Source: Streptomyces sp. SolWspMP-5a-2
Lineage (GTDB): Bacteria > Actinomycetota > Actinomycetes > Streptomycetales > Streptomycetaceae
Direction: 5' to 3'
DNA length: 33,897 bases
Assembly: GCF_900091845.1 (NCBI RefSeq)
Contig: NZ_FMCI01000272.1
Span: 1 to 33,897, forward strand
Both the position numbers and the translations under genes were made by a program. Below, in pieces: positions 17,503 to 25,393 of this stretch (its first letter is position 1; every line of letters begins with the position of its first letter). The notes under the pieces are model-generated. The model saw nothing but the letters and a program-made list of their open reading frames with translations, had not been told where the DNA came from and did not search any database.

Positions 17503-19452
17503 TCAGCCGGTGTGGACGCGGGGGCGCGCCCTGCGGTCGGGTTCCGCCTCGCGGAGCACCTCGCGGGTGACCGGGGCGACCTCCCCCTGGCCGAAGAGGA
17601 AGAAGCGCAGGAAGTTGGCGAGCGGGTTGCCCTCGGTCCACTCGAAGTAGATGTGCGGGGTGCGCCCGGTCTCGTCGCGGACGTGCAGCAGGAAGGCGGC
17701 CAGCGCGTTGGAGATGGACGACGACTCCAGGGTGAGCACCCGGTAGCGGTCGTGCAGGACCTCGCCGCGCACGGTGAGCCCGGACTCGAACTCGGACGGG
17801 TCGACGACGGTCACCTCGACGAAGACGAAGTCCTCGCCGGGGATGTCGTGGTCGGTGCGGATCTGGTCCAGCTTCTCCCGGTACTCGGCCCGGTCGCGCT
17901 GGTCGGGCTCGTTGGCGATGAACCGGATCTTCCGGCTCGCCATGTCCCGGATGAACCGCTGCGCCATCGGGTCGAGGGTCACGCTGGTCACCCGCAGTTC
18001 GAAGGCGCGGGCCAGCCGGGAGAGCAGCGAGACGAGGATGATGCCCGCGATGAAGCAGGCGCCGATCTTCACGCCGTCGGGGCGCTCGATGACGTTCACG
18101 ACCGTCGTGTAGAGGAACACCGCCGCGATCGTCGCGAAGCCGATGGTCCAGTTCCGCTGTCCGGCCTTGCGGGCGGCGATGGTCACCGCGATCGCGGCGG
18201 AGCTGATCAGCACCAGCACGCCGGTGGCGTAGGCGCCGCCCTGGGCGTCGACGTTCGCGTCGAAGATCCAGGTGACCAGGAAGGCGATCAGGATGAAGAC
18301 GATGACCATCGGGCGCACCGCCCGCGCCCAGTGCGGTGCCATGCCGTAGCGGGGCAGGTAGCGCGGCATCAGGTTGAGCAGTCCGGCCATCGCGGAGGCG
18401 CCGGCGAACCAGAGGATGGCGATCGTGGAGACGTCGTAGACCGTGCCGAAGGCGCCGCCGAGGTAGGTGTGGGCCAGGTACGCCAGCGCGCGGCCGTTGG
18501 CCTGGCCGCCCGGCTGGAACTCCGCGGCCGGGATCAGCAGCGTGGTGATGAAGCTGGTCGTGATCAGGAACACGCTCATGATCAGGGCGGCCGTGGTCAG
18601 CAGCTTCCTGGCGTCCCTGATCCGGCCGGTGGGCCGCTCCTCGGTGTCGTCCGCGTCGCCCTCGACCAGCGGCATCACGGCGACGCCGGTCTCGAACCCG
18701 GAGAGGCCGAGGGCGAGCTTGGGGAAGACGACCAGGGCCACGCCGACCATCGCGAAGCCGTTGCCGTGCTCGGCGGTGAGGGCGCCCGCCCAGTCGGCGA
18801 CGACGTGCTCGGCGGTGACGACGTGCCAGATGCCGACGCAGACCACGACGACGTTCAGCGTGAGGTACAGGCCCACCAGCGCGGTCGCCACGCCGACCGC
18901 CTCCAGGAACCCCTTCAGGAACACCGCGCCGAGCAGCGCCACCAGGATCAGCGTGACGGTCATCTGCCTGCCGTGCAGGGCGCCGGTCAGATGGGGGTTC
19001 TCGACCAGGTGGGTCGAGGCGTCGGCCGCCGACAGGGTGATCGTGATCAGGAAGTCGGTGGCGGCGAAGCCCAGCAGGGTCAGGACGAACAGCTTCCCCT
19101 TCCAGAACGACAGCAGCCGTTCCAGCATCGCGATGGAACCGGCGCCGTGCGGGCTCTCCTCGGCCACCCGCCGGTAGACGGGGAGGGCGCCCGCGAGCGT
19201 GACGAGGACCAGCACGATCGTCGCGACCGGGGAGAGCAGCCCGGCGGCGAGGGCCGCGATGCCGGGCTGGTAGCCGAGGGTGGAGAAGTAGTCGACGCCG
19301 GTCAGGCACATCACCCGGTACCAGGGCTGGCCGTGGTGGGCGGCCCCCGCGGTCGCCGTGGAGCGGTCGCCCTTGTTGTTCATCTCCGCCAGTCCCTGGA
19401 GCATCCAGGCGCGCAGGCGACCGGCCGCGGTCTGGTGCTCGGTGGTGGCCAT
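17503..19452 (-). CDS. APC-superfamily permease with C-terminal cytoplasmic domain
   Basis: This is a 649-residue membrane transporter. About 12 hydrophobic helices occupy residues 45-470. The first helix region carries TGVDYFSTLGYQPGIAALA, equivalent to the broken helix 1 of the APC fold, and a soluble C-terminal domain of about 170 residues follows (VFVEVTVVDPSEFESGL, HIYFEWTEGNPLANF). The annotation would usually be amino acid permease, but the soluble tail and the neighbouring KimA-like gene raise the possibility of potassium transport. GGGAG lies 7 bases before the ATG. It is divergent from the KimA-like gene, and both may be controlled by repeats in the shared 382-base gap. Substrate is unproven. 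Confidence 0.82.
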   Translation of the reverse strand: MATTEHQTAAGRLRAWMLQGLAEMNNKGDRSTATAGAAHHGQPWYRVMCLTGVDYFSTLGYQPGIAALAAGLLSPVATIVLVLVTLAGALPVYRRVAEESPHGAGSIAMLERLLSFWKGKLFVLTLLGFAATDFLITITLSAADASTHLVENPHLTGALHGRQMTVTLILVALLGAVFLKGFLEAVGVATALVGLYLTLNVVVVCVGIWHVVTAEHVVADWAGALTAEHGNGFAMVGVALVVFPKLALGLSGFETGVAVMPLVEGDADDTEERPTGRIRDARKLLTTAALIMSVFLITTSFITTLLIPAAEFQPGGQANGRALAYLAHTYLGGAFGTVYDVSTIAILWFAGASAMAGLLNLMPRYLPRYGMAPHWARAVRPMVIVFILIAFLVTWIFDANVDAQGGAYATGVLVLISSAAIAVTIAARKAGQRNWTIGFATIAAVFLYTTVVNVIERPDGVKIGACFIAGIILVSLLSRLARAFELRVTSVTLDPMAQRFIRDMASRKIRFIANEPDQRDRAEYREKLDQIRTDHDIPGEDFVFVEVTVVDPSEFESGLTVRGEVLHDRYRVLTLESSSISNALAAFLLHVRDETGRTPHIYFEWTEGNPLANFLRFFLFGQGEVAPVTREVLREAEPDRRARPRVHTG

Positions 19453-19561
19453 CGGCGTGCTCCCGGTACGTGGCGCGGGGTGGATTTCCGGCCATCGCGC
19501 GGACGGCTGAACCAGCGTAAGCAGAGCGTGACGCCGGGGCCCACCGGTGATCGGCGCGCGG

Positions 19562-19580
19562 GCGTCAGGCTTGCGTCAGG
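19562..19580. repeat. 11-base-spaced direct repeats of GCGTCAGG
   Basis: GCGTCAGG at 19562-19569 is repeated at 19573-19580, an 11-base period equal to one helical turn. A third copy is at 19679-19686. This geometry is typical of OmpR/PhoB-type response regulators such as KdpE, which would suit potassium transport genes. The regulator identity is inference. Confidence 0.5.
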
Positions 19581-19701
19581 ATCGCGCGGGTCGGCACAGC
19601 CCGGACACAGGAAGCGGCGGGGCGGGGCGCCGGGCGGCGGTGGGTCCGTGCGGCGCGACGGCGGCCTGCGGACACGGAGCGTCAGGCCCGCAGGGGCGTC
19701 G

Positions 19702-19757
19702 GGACGTTCACCCGGGCGGGCCCCGCGGACGGCGGCCCGGACGTTCACCCGGGCGGG
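19702..19757. repeat. Perfect 19-base direct repeat upstream of the KimA-like gene
   Basis: GGACGTTCACCCGGGCGGG occurs at 19702-19720 and again at 19739-19757, with 18 different bases between. The pair ends 77 bases before the KimA-like start. It could be a duplicated operator or a short tandem duplication. Confidence 0.6.
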
Positions 19758-19834
19758 TCACCCGCGGCGCGCGTCCCGCCGTCGCGGCGGAGACTGGGGG
19801 TCATCGTCCGCGCCCGTCCGGGGAGGTCCCCTTG

Positions 19835-21664
19835 GTGTACGGCCTGGCACGGCGTCAGCTGCGACCCAAGGTGCCCCTGCGGCCGGGCGAGGGGGACAAG
19901 CGGCGTCTGACCAGCCTGGAGGGCCTGTCCGCGCTCTCCCTCGACGCGCTCAGCTCGGTCGCCTACGGCCCCGAGGCCATCGTCGTCGTGCTGATCGTCG
20001 CCGGGACCGGGGCGCTCACGGCCACCCTCCCGATCACCCTCGCCATCACCTTCCTGCTGGCCACCCTGGTGATCTCGTACGGGCAGGTCATCGCCGTCCA
20101 CCCGGACGGCGGCGGCGCCTACGCGGTGGCCCGCAAGGACCTCGGACCGAGGTTCAGCCTGCTGGCCGCAGCCGCCCTGGTCGTCGACTACGTCCTCACC
20201 GTCGCGGTCAGTCTCGCGGCCGGTGCCGACGCGCTGGCCTCCGCCTTCCCCGCCTTCGGCCGCGACAAGCTGCTCGTCTGCCTGCTGGGCCTGGCCCTGC
20301 TGACGGTCGTCAACCTGTGGGGCGTGGCCGAGAGTGCCCGGGTGCTGATGCTGCCGACGCTGGTCTTCGTCGTCGCGATCCTCGGTGTGATCGTCGTCGG
20401 CCTGTTCCGCTCCCATCCGGTGGCCGTCGTCGGGACCTACCAACCGGTCCACGTCGAGCAGGCGCTCGGGGTACTGCTGATCCTGAAGGCGTTCTCGTCC
20501 GGCTGCTCCGCGCTGACCGGCGTCGAGGCCATCGCCAACGCCGTGCCCAGCTTCCGCACCCCCAGGGTCCGCCGCGCGCAGATCACCGAGCTGATGCTGG
20601 GCGCCCTGCTGGGGATCATGCTGATCGGGCTCGCCGTGCTGATCCACCGCGACCACGTGGTGCCGCGCGGCGACGTGACCGTCCTCGCGCAGCTCACCGC
20701 GGGGGCGTACGGGGACGGCTGGCCGTACTACGTCACCAACCTCGCCGTCGCGCTGGTCCTGCTGCTCGCCGCCAACACCAGCTTCGGCGGGCTGCCGGTG
20801 CTGATGAGCCTGCTCGCCCGCGACCACCGGCTGCCGCACCTGTTCGGGCTGCGGGCGGAGCGGCCCGTCTACCGGTACGGGGTGGTGGCGCTCGCGCTGC
20901 TGGCCGCGCTGCTGCTGCTGGCGTCCGACGCGGACACCTTCCGGCTGATCCCGCTCTTCGCCATCGGCGTCTTCACCGGCTTCACCCTCAGCCAGACCGG
21001 CCTGGTCAGGCACTGGGCGGGCGAGCGGCCGCCCGGCTGGCGGCGCCGGGCGGCGATCAACGGCACCGGCGCGGTCCTCACCAGCGTGGCCGGGGTCATC
21101 CTGCTCGCCACGAAGTTCCTCGAGGGCGCCTGGGTGGTGGTGATCGCCGTGCCGCTGATGATGCTGCTGTTCGCGCGCATCCAGCGCTACTACGCCGACG
21201 TCGGCGCGGAGTTGCAGCTCGGCCGGGTGCCCGAGCCGCCCGACCGGCGCACCGGGAGCCTGGTGATCGTGCCGGTCGGCGAGGTCAGCAGGCTCACCCG
21301 GCTCGCGGTGGGCACGGCGCTCGCGCTGGGGGACGAGGTGGTCGCCGTCGCCGTGCACGCCGACCCGCGGAAGTCCGCCGCGCTCCAGCGGGCCTGGGAC
21401 GACTGGAACCCCGGGGTGCGGCTGGACATCATCGACAGCCCGCGCCACTCCCTGGTCCAGCCGATCGTGGACTACGTGCAGCGGGCGGTCGACGAGAACG
21501 CCGCGGACGGCGGGCGGCAGATCGCCGTGCTGATCCCCGAGGTCGAGCCGCGGCACCGCCGGTACGAGATCCTCCAGAACCAGCGCGGGCTGCTGCTCGC
21601 CACCGTGCTGCGGGCCCGCACCGACGTCGTGGTGTGTCTCGTCCCGTTCCGGCTGACGGTCTGA
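19835..21664 (+). CDS. KimA-like APC-superfamily potassium transporter
   Basis: This is a 609-residue membrane protein, close to Bacillus subtilis KimA (about 607). About 12 helices follow a short basic N-terminus. The helix-1 motif LSLDALSSVAYGPEAI is nearly the KimA signature (SSDALSSVAYGTE). Residues about 460-609 form a cytoplasmic domain (SLVIVPVGEVSRLTRLAVGTAL ... VVVCLVPFRL) comparable to the USP-like tail that binds c-di-AMP in KimA. High-affinity potassium uptake is therefore likely. GTG at 19835 is preferred because GGGGAGG lies 8 bases upstream; TTG at 19832 is adjacent. It is divergent from a second APC permease, suggesting a paired ion-uptake locus. Amino acid transport is the alternative. 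Confidence 0.85.
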   Translation: MYGLARRQLRPKVPLRPGEGDKRRLTSLEGLSALSLDALSSVAYGPEAIVVVLIVAGTGALTATLPITLAITFLLATLVISYGQVIAVHPDGGGAYAVARKDLGPRFSLLAAAALVVDYVLTVAVSLAAGADALASAFPAFGRDKLLVCLLGLALLTVVNLWGVAESARVLMLPTLVFVVAILGVIVVGLFRSHPVAVVGTYQPVHVEQALGVLLILKAFSSGCSALTGVEAIANAVPSFRTPRVRRAQITELMLGALLGIMLIGLAVLIHRDHVVPRGDVTVLAQLTAGAYGDGWPYYVTNLAVALVLLLAANTSFGGLPVLMSLLARDHRLPHLFGLRAERPVYRYGVVALALLAALLLLASDADTFRLIPLFAIGVFTGFTLSQTGLVRHWAGERPPGWRRRAAINGTGAVLTSVAGVILLATKFLEGAWVVVIAVPLMMLLFARIQRYYADVGAELQLGRVPEPPDRRTGSLVIVPVGEVSRLTRLAVGTALALGDEVVAVAVHADPRKSAALQRAWDDWNPGVRLDIIDSPRHSLVQPIVDYVQRAVDENAADGGRQIAVLIPEVEPRHRRYEILQNQRGLLLATVLRARTDVVVCLVPFRLTV

Positions 21665-21691
21665 CCGCTACGTAATGTTCGATGACGTGGA

Positions 21692-21702
21692 CGAATGTTT
21701 CG
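21692..21702. promoter_or_regulatory. Operator-like palindrome CGAA-TGT-TTCG
   Basis: An inverted repeat CGAA/TTCG with a 3-base centre lies about 86 bases upstream of the -35 of the sugar ABC operon. It has the same half-sites and spacing as the stronger site downstream of the promoter, so a looped repressor complex is possible. Confidence 0.4.
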
Positions 21703-21787
21703 GCATCGTGCCCACGCCGGGTCCGCTCTGCCCGTATCGGTGTGTCCGGCACGGGAGTTGGGCCGCAGATTGACCGTGCGCAAAGGG

Positions 21788-21817
21788 TTGCCACCGTTTG
21801 GGAGCTGTCTCTAGGGT
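21788..21817 (+). promoter_or_regulatory. Promoter of the sugar ABC operon
   Basis: TTGCCA (21788-21793) and TAGGGT (21812-21817) are 18 bases apart, a good vegetative promoter. Transcription should start near 21824, so the palindrome at 21848-21860 falls in the untranslated leader. Confidence 0.65.
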
Positions 21818-21847
21818 GCGGCATCAACGCATCTTTCCGGATGATCT

Positions 21848-21860
21848 CCGAAACTTTCGG
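21848..21860. promoter_or_regulatory. Operator CCGAAA-C-TTTCGG of a probable LacI/ROK-type sugar repressor
   Basis: A perfect 13-base palindrome sits about 25 bases after the predicted transcription start and 51 bases before the binding-protein start. Its core CGAAACTTTCG is what I recall for Streptomyces xyloside/xylan repressors such as BxlR. Repression of the ABC operon without its sugar is inferred. The repressor gene is not in the window. Confidence 0.6.
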
Positions 21861-21910
21861 TCTCAGTGGGCGGTCGTGGACGCGGCCTCCCGTACCCCAA
21901 GGAGCGCATG

Positions 21911-23206
21911 ATGGGCGACCGGGAACTGTCCCGCCGCGGCTTCCTCGCGGCCTCCGCCGCGGCCGGTCTCGGCATGACGGCGCTGAGCGGCTGCGGAGGC
22001 GACTCGGGCGGGGACTCCGCGTCGGGCACCACCACGATCGAGTGGTGGAACATCTCCACGACCGAGCCCACCAAGAGCGTCTGGGCCGCGCTCGCCAAGA
22101 AGTTCGAGGCCCGGAACCCGCACGTGAAGCTGAAGATCGTGCAGTTGGAGAACGACGCCTACAAGGCCAAGATGACGGCGCTGACCGCGTCGGGCAAGCT
22201 CCCCGACGTCTTCCACACCTGGGGCGGCGGGGTGCTCAGGCAGCAGGTCGACGCCGGACTCGTCGAGGACCTCACCGGCCGCACCAGGCCGTGGGCCGAC
22301 GGGCTGCTCCCGGTCGCCAAGGAGCCGTACCTCCTCGACAAGAAGGTGTACGCCGCCCCGTTCGACATCGGCATGGTCGGCTTCTGGTACAACAAGGCGC
22401 TGTTCCGCCGGGCCGGGGTGGACACCCCGCCCACCACCTGGACCGGATTCCTCGACGCCGTGGGCAAGTTGAAGGCCGCGAAGATCACCCCGATCGCCCT
22501 CGCGGGCAAGGAGAAGTGGCCCGGCATGTACTACTGGGCCTACCTCGCGATGCGCACCGCCGGGATCGACGCCCTCCGGAAGGCCAGCGACACCAAGGAC
22601 TTCAGCGACCCCGGCATCGTGGCGGCCGGCGCCCACCTGAAGGAACTGGTCCAACTCCAGCCGTTCCAGAAGGGGTTCCTCGGCGCCGCCTACTCCGCGC
22701 CGACCGGGCAGGCCGCCACCGTCGGCAACGGCAAGGCGGCGATGGAGCTGATGGGCCAGTGGGCGCCGGTGGTGGAGGCCGACGCGGGCAAGGGCCTCGG
22801 CTCCGACCTCGGCTTCTTCCCGTTCCCCGCGGTCGAGGGCGGCAAGGGCGCCATCACCGAGGTGTTCGGCGGCGGTGGCGGACACGCCCTGCGCCGGGGC
22901 GCCCCGCAGGCCGCCGTCGACTTCCTGAAGTTCTTCGCCTCCGAGGCCACCGACCTGGAACTCGTCAAGAAGACCGGGGTGCTGCCCGTCGTACCGGCCG
23001 CCGAGAGCGGGCTCAGCGATCCCAACACCAAGGCCGTGCAGGCCCAGTTGAAGGCGGCCACCGGGTTCCAGCTCTACCTCGACCAGGCGTACGCGCCCGC
23101 CGTCGGCCAGGAGGTCAACGACAGCGTCGCCGCGCTCATCGCCGGGTCCAAGTCCCCCGAACAGGTCGCGCAGTCCATCACGAAGACCGCCAAGCAAGAG
23201 CAGTGA
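21911..23206 (+). CDS. CUT1-type sugar ABC transporter substrate-binding lipoprotein
   Basis: This is a 431-residue extracellular solute-binding protein (family 1). It has a twin-arginine signal (S7-R-R-G-F-L12) and a lipobox L25-S-G-C28, so it is probably Tat-exported and lipid-anchored. The fold begins TTIEWWNISTTEPTKSVWAALAKKFEA, followed by LPDVFHTWGGG, typical of oligosaccharide-binding proteins. ATG at 21911 gives a 6-base spacing from AAGGAG; ATG at 21908 is 3 bases away and less likely. It heads a three-gene operon with both permeases. The sugar cannot be read from the sequence; the operator type hints at a plant-derived xylo- or gluco-oligosaccharide. Confidence 0.92.
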   Translation: MGDRELSRRGFLAASAAAGLGMTALSGCGGDSGGDSASGTTTIEWWNISTTEPTKSVWAALAKKFEARNPHVKLKIVQLENDAYKAKMTALTASGKLPDVFHTWGGGVLRQQVDAGLVEDLTGRTRPWADGLLPVAKEPYLLDKKVYAAPFDIGMVGFWYNKALFRRAGVDTPPTTWTGFLDAVGKLKAAKITPIALAGKEKWPGMYYWAYLAMRTAGIDALRKASDTKDFSDPGIVAAGAHLKELVQLQPFQKGFLGAAYSAPTGQAATVGNGKAAMELMGQWAPVVEADAGKGLGSDLGFFPFPAVEGGKGAITEVFGGGGGHALRRGAPQAAVDFLKFFASEATDLELVKKTGVLPVVPAAESGLSDPNTKAVQAQLKAATGFQLYLDQAYAPAVGQEVNDSVAALIAGSKSPEQVAQSITKTAKQEQ

Positions 23207-23212
23207 CCGGCG

Positions 23213-24211
23213 ATGACCTCCACCTTCCTCCCCGGCGGACGGACGGGCCCCGACCTCGCGCCGCCGCCCCCGCCCGCCTCCCGGGGCCGGGGGCGCCGAC
23301 GGCGGCGCACCCTGAACCTGCTGACCGCGGTCGGCTTCCAACTGCCCGCCCTGGTGCTGTTCATCGGTCTGGTCCTGCTCCCGATGCTGTTCGCGCTGTA
23401 CGCCTCCTTCTTCCGCTGGGGCGGCTTCGGGATGCCGTCGGACCTCGCCGGCGCCGACAACTTCACCCGCCTCTTCCAGGACCCCGTCTTCCTCGGCGAC
23501 CTGGGGCGCTGCCTGTTCCTCGTGGTGCTGTCCCTCGCGCTCCAACTGCCCTTCGCGCTCGCCATGGCGGTGCTGCTCAACCAGCGGCTGCGCGGCCGGG
23601 CCGTCTACCGGATGCTGTTCTTCGCGCCGTACGTGCTCTCCGAGGCCATCACCGGCGTGCTGTTCAGCATGGTCTTCGCGCCGGGCGACGGACTCGCCGA
23701 CCACGTCCTGGGCGCGGTCGGCCTGGACGGGCTGGGAGGGGAGTGGTTCGCCGACCCCTCGACCGTCATGGCGACCCTCTTCCTCGTCATGACGTGGAAG
23801 TACTTCGGCTTCCACATGATGCTCTACCTCGCCGGACTCCAGTCCGTGCCGCCCGAGTTGACGGAGGCGGCGCTGATCGACGGCGCCGGGCCCTGGCAGC
23901 GCTTCCGCAACGTCACCCTGCCGCTGCTCGCCCCTACCCTGCGCATCAGCGTCTTCCTGTCGGTGATCGGCTCCGTCCAACTCTTCGACCTGGTCTGGGT
24001 GGTGACCCAGGGCGGCCCCGACCACCACTCGGAGACGCTCGCCGTGACGATGTTCCAGTACGGCTTCAAGCGCTACCAGGTCGGCTACGCCAGCGCGATC
24101 AGTGTCGTCATGTTCGGCATCTGCCTGGTCTTCTCCCTCGCCTACCAGCGGTTCGTGCTCCGCCGCGATCTCGAAGGAGCCACCACCACGATGCGGGGGG
24201 ACGGCACGTGA
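23213..24211 (+). CDS. Sugar ABC transporter permease (MalF-type)
   Basis: This is a 332-residue membrane protein with about six helices after a proline/arginine-rich cytoplasmic tail of some 40 residues. The EAA loop EAALIDGAGPWQRFRNVTLPLLAP is the ATPase contact. It starts six bases after the binding-protein stop and ends in a four-base overlap with the second permease. It forms a heterodimeric channel with that protein. No ATPase gene is present; Streptomyces CUT1 systems usually borrow the shared ATPase MsiK encoded elsewhere. Confidence 0.92.
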   Translation: MTSTFLPGGRTGPDLAPPPPPASRGRGRRRRRTLNLLTAVGFQLPALVLFIGLVLLPMLFALYASFFRWGGFGMPSDLAGADNFTRLFQDPVFLGDLGRCLFLVVLSLALQLPFALAMAVLLNQRLRGRAVYRMLFFAPYVLSEAITGVLFSMVFAPGDGLADHVLGAVGLDGLGGEWFADPSTVMATLFLVMTWKYFGFHMMLYLAGLQSVPPELTEAALIDGAGPWQRFRNVTLPLLAPTLRISVFLSVIGSVQLFDLVWVVTQGGPDHHSETLAVTMFQYGFKRYQVGYASAISVVMFGICLVFSLAYQRFVLRRDLEGATTTMRGDGT

Positions 24212-25038
24212 ACACCCGGAGGAAGACCCGGAACCTGCCGCTGCACCTCGTCCTCGTCGTGGTCGGCGCCCTGATGGCCGTACCGCTCCTCTACGCGGTC
24301 CTCTCCGGCTTCAAGTCCACCGACCAGCTCTCCCGCAACCCCATCGGCCTGCCCGCGCCCTGGAACCCCGGCAACTACACCGGGATCCTCGGCTCGGGGG
24401 ACTTCTGGCGGCTGGTCGGCAACAGCACCCTGATCGCGGTCGCGACGACGGTCCTGGTGGTCGTGCTCTCCGCGCTCGCCGCGTTCTCCTTCGCCCGGTT
24501 CGCCTTCCGCGGCCGGGAGGTGCTGTTCACCGTGTTCACGATGGGGCTGATGTTCCCGTTCGCGGTGGCCGCGCTGCCGCTGTTCCTGCTGCTGCGCTCG
24601 CTGGGCCTGCTGGACAACCCGCTGGGCGTGGTCCTGCCGCAGGCCGCGTTCGGACTGCCGATGACCATCATCATCCTGCGCGGCTTCTTCCGGCAGATCC
24701 CCGGCGAGCTGGAGGAGGCGGCCACCCTCGACGGCTGCGGCCCGTTCGGGTTCTTCTGGCGGGTGCTGCTGCCGATGGCGCGGCCCGCCCTCGGCACGGT
24801 GTCGGTCCTCGCCGTCGTCACGAGCTGGAACAACTTCTTCCTGCCGCTGCTGGTGTTCACCGACAGCACCTGGTGGACCCTGCCGATCGGGGTCCAGCAG
24901 TTCCAGGGCCAGTACGCGGCCGACTACGCCCGCGTCTTCGCCTACCTCGTCCTGGCCATGGTCCCGGCCCTGGCCTTCTACGGCGTCGCCGAACGGCAGT
25001 TGGTCGGCGGACTCACCGCGGGGGCCACGAAGGGGTGA
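24208..25038 (+). CDS. Sugar ABC transporter permease (MalG-type)
   Basis: This is a 276-residue membrane protein with six predicted helices and the EAA loop EAATLDGCGPFGFFWRVLLPMARP. The typical MalG-type opening is seen (basic N-terminus, first helix, then LLYAVLSGFKSTDQL). The GTG start overlaps the previous stop (GTGA), so translation is coupled. It is the last gene of the operon; no regulator or glycosidase follows on this strand. Confidence 0.92.
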   Translation: MNTRRKTRNLPLHLVLVVVGALMAVPLLYAVLSGFKSTDQLSRNPIGLPAPWNPGNYTGILGSGDFWRLVGNSTLIAVATTVLVVVLSALAAFSFARFAFRGREVLFTVFTMGLMFPFAVAALPLFLLLRSLGLLDNPLGVVLPQAAFGLPMTIIILRGFFRQIPGELEEAATLDGCGPFGFFWRVLLPMARPALGTVSVLAVVTSWNNFFLPLLVFTDSTWWTLPIGVQQFQGQYAADYARVFAYLVLAMVPALAFYGVAERQLVGGLTAGATKG

Positions 25039-25116
25039 GCGGCGCGGAGCGCGGACCCGGTGGTGACACCGGCCGCGTGCGGGGCTACGAGGAGTGAGCG
25101 GGCCCCGGTACGCGCA

Positions 25117-25148
25117 GGGGCCGGTCCGCGTGTCCCGCGACCGGCCCC
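25117..25148. terminator. Terminator between the sugar ABC operon and the DUF5999 gene
   Basis: GGGGCCGGTC (25117-25126) pairs perfectly with GACCGGCCCC (25139-25148), with further CGCG/CGCG pairing in the loop. It lies between two convergent genes and lacks a T-run, so it probably serves both directions. Confidence 0.65.
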
Positions 25149-25186
25149 GCCAGTTCCTCGGGCGGTGCTGTGCCGCCCGGCGCCGT

Positions 25187-25393
25187 TCAGGCGGCGGACA
25201 TCACGTGTCCCGCGCCCACCGGGCGGTGCGGGTCGATGACGCGTCCGTCGGGCAGCAGTTCACCGGTGTCCTCGAACAGCAGAACACCGTTGCACAGCAG
25301 GCTCCACCCCTGCTCCGGGTGGTGGGCCAGGAGTCGCGCGGACTCCCGGTCGGCGGAGACTGCTGAGGGGCACGCTGGCTGGTGCTGGCACAT
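25187..25393 (-). CDS. DUF5999 family small protein
   Basis: This is a 68-residue protein that begins MCQHQPACPS and continues with HHPEQGWSLLCNGVLLFEDTGELLPDGR, the pattern of the Streptomyces DUF5999 family. Three cysteines (C2, C8, C34) and two N-terminal-half histidines (H4, and the HH pair near 24) could bind a metal. No function is known to me. The ATG at 25393 is chosen because the family starts at MCQHQ; an upstream in-frame extension is possible but looks unrelated. It converges on the sugar ABC operon, with a shared terminator. Confidence 0.8.
   Translation of the reverse strand: MCQHQPACPSAVSADRESARLLAHHPEQGWSLLCNGVLLFEDTGELLPDGRVIDPHRPVGAGHVMSAA

Larger units (their letters stand above)
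19453..19834. promoter_or_regulatory. 382-base divergent intergenic region between two APC transporters
   Basis: No gene is supported here. It contains three copies of GCGTCAGG (19562, 19573 and 19679), a 19-base direct repeat (19702 and 19739) and a minus-strand TACGCT (19519-19514) that could be the -10 of the permease gene. I looked for the c-di-AMP (ydaO) riboswitch that often precedes kimA genes and did not find its conserved blocks. Confidence 0.5.

Noticed and set aside
19453..19834. Possible ydaO-type c-di-AMP riboswitch before the KimA-like gene
   Set aside because: The conserved blocks of that riboswitch were not found on the plus strand of the gap.
17512..21675. 1387-codon plus-strand frame across both APC transporter genes
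   Set aside because: A shadow of the minus-strand permease and an out-of-frame reading of the KimA-like gene; composition is not protein-like.
21770..21775. TTGACC as -35 of the sugar ABC promoter
   Set aside because: It is 36 bases from TAGGGT; TTGCCA at 21788 with 18-base spacing is the better partner.
25094..25366. 90-codon frame after the sugar ABC operon beginning GTGAGCGGG with GAGGAG upstream
   Set aside because: It has a passable ribosome binding site, but it is antisense to the DUF5999 gene, reads through the terminator hairpin and has no recognisable fold.
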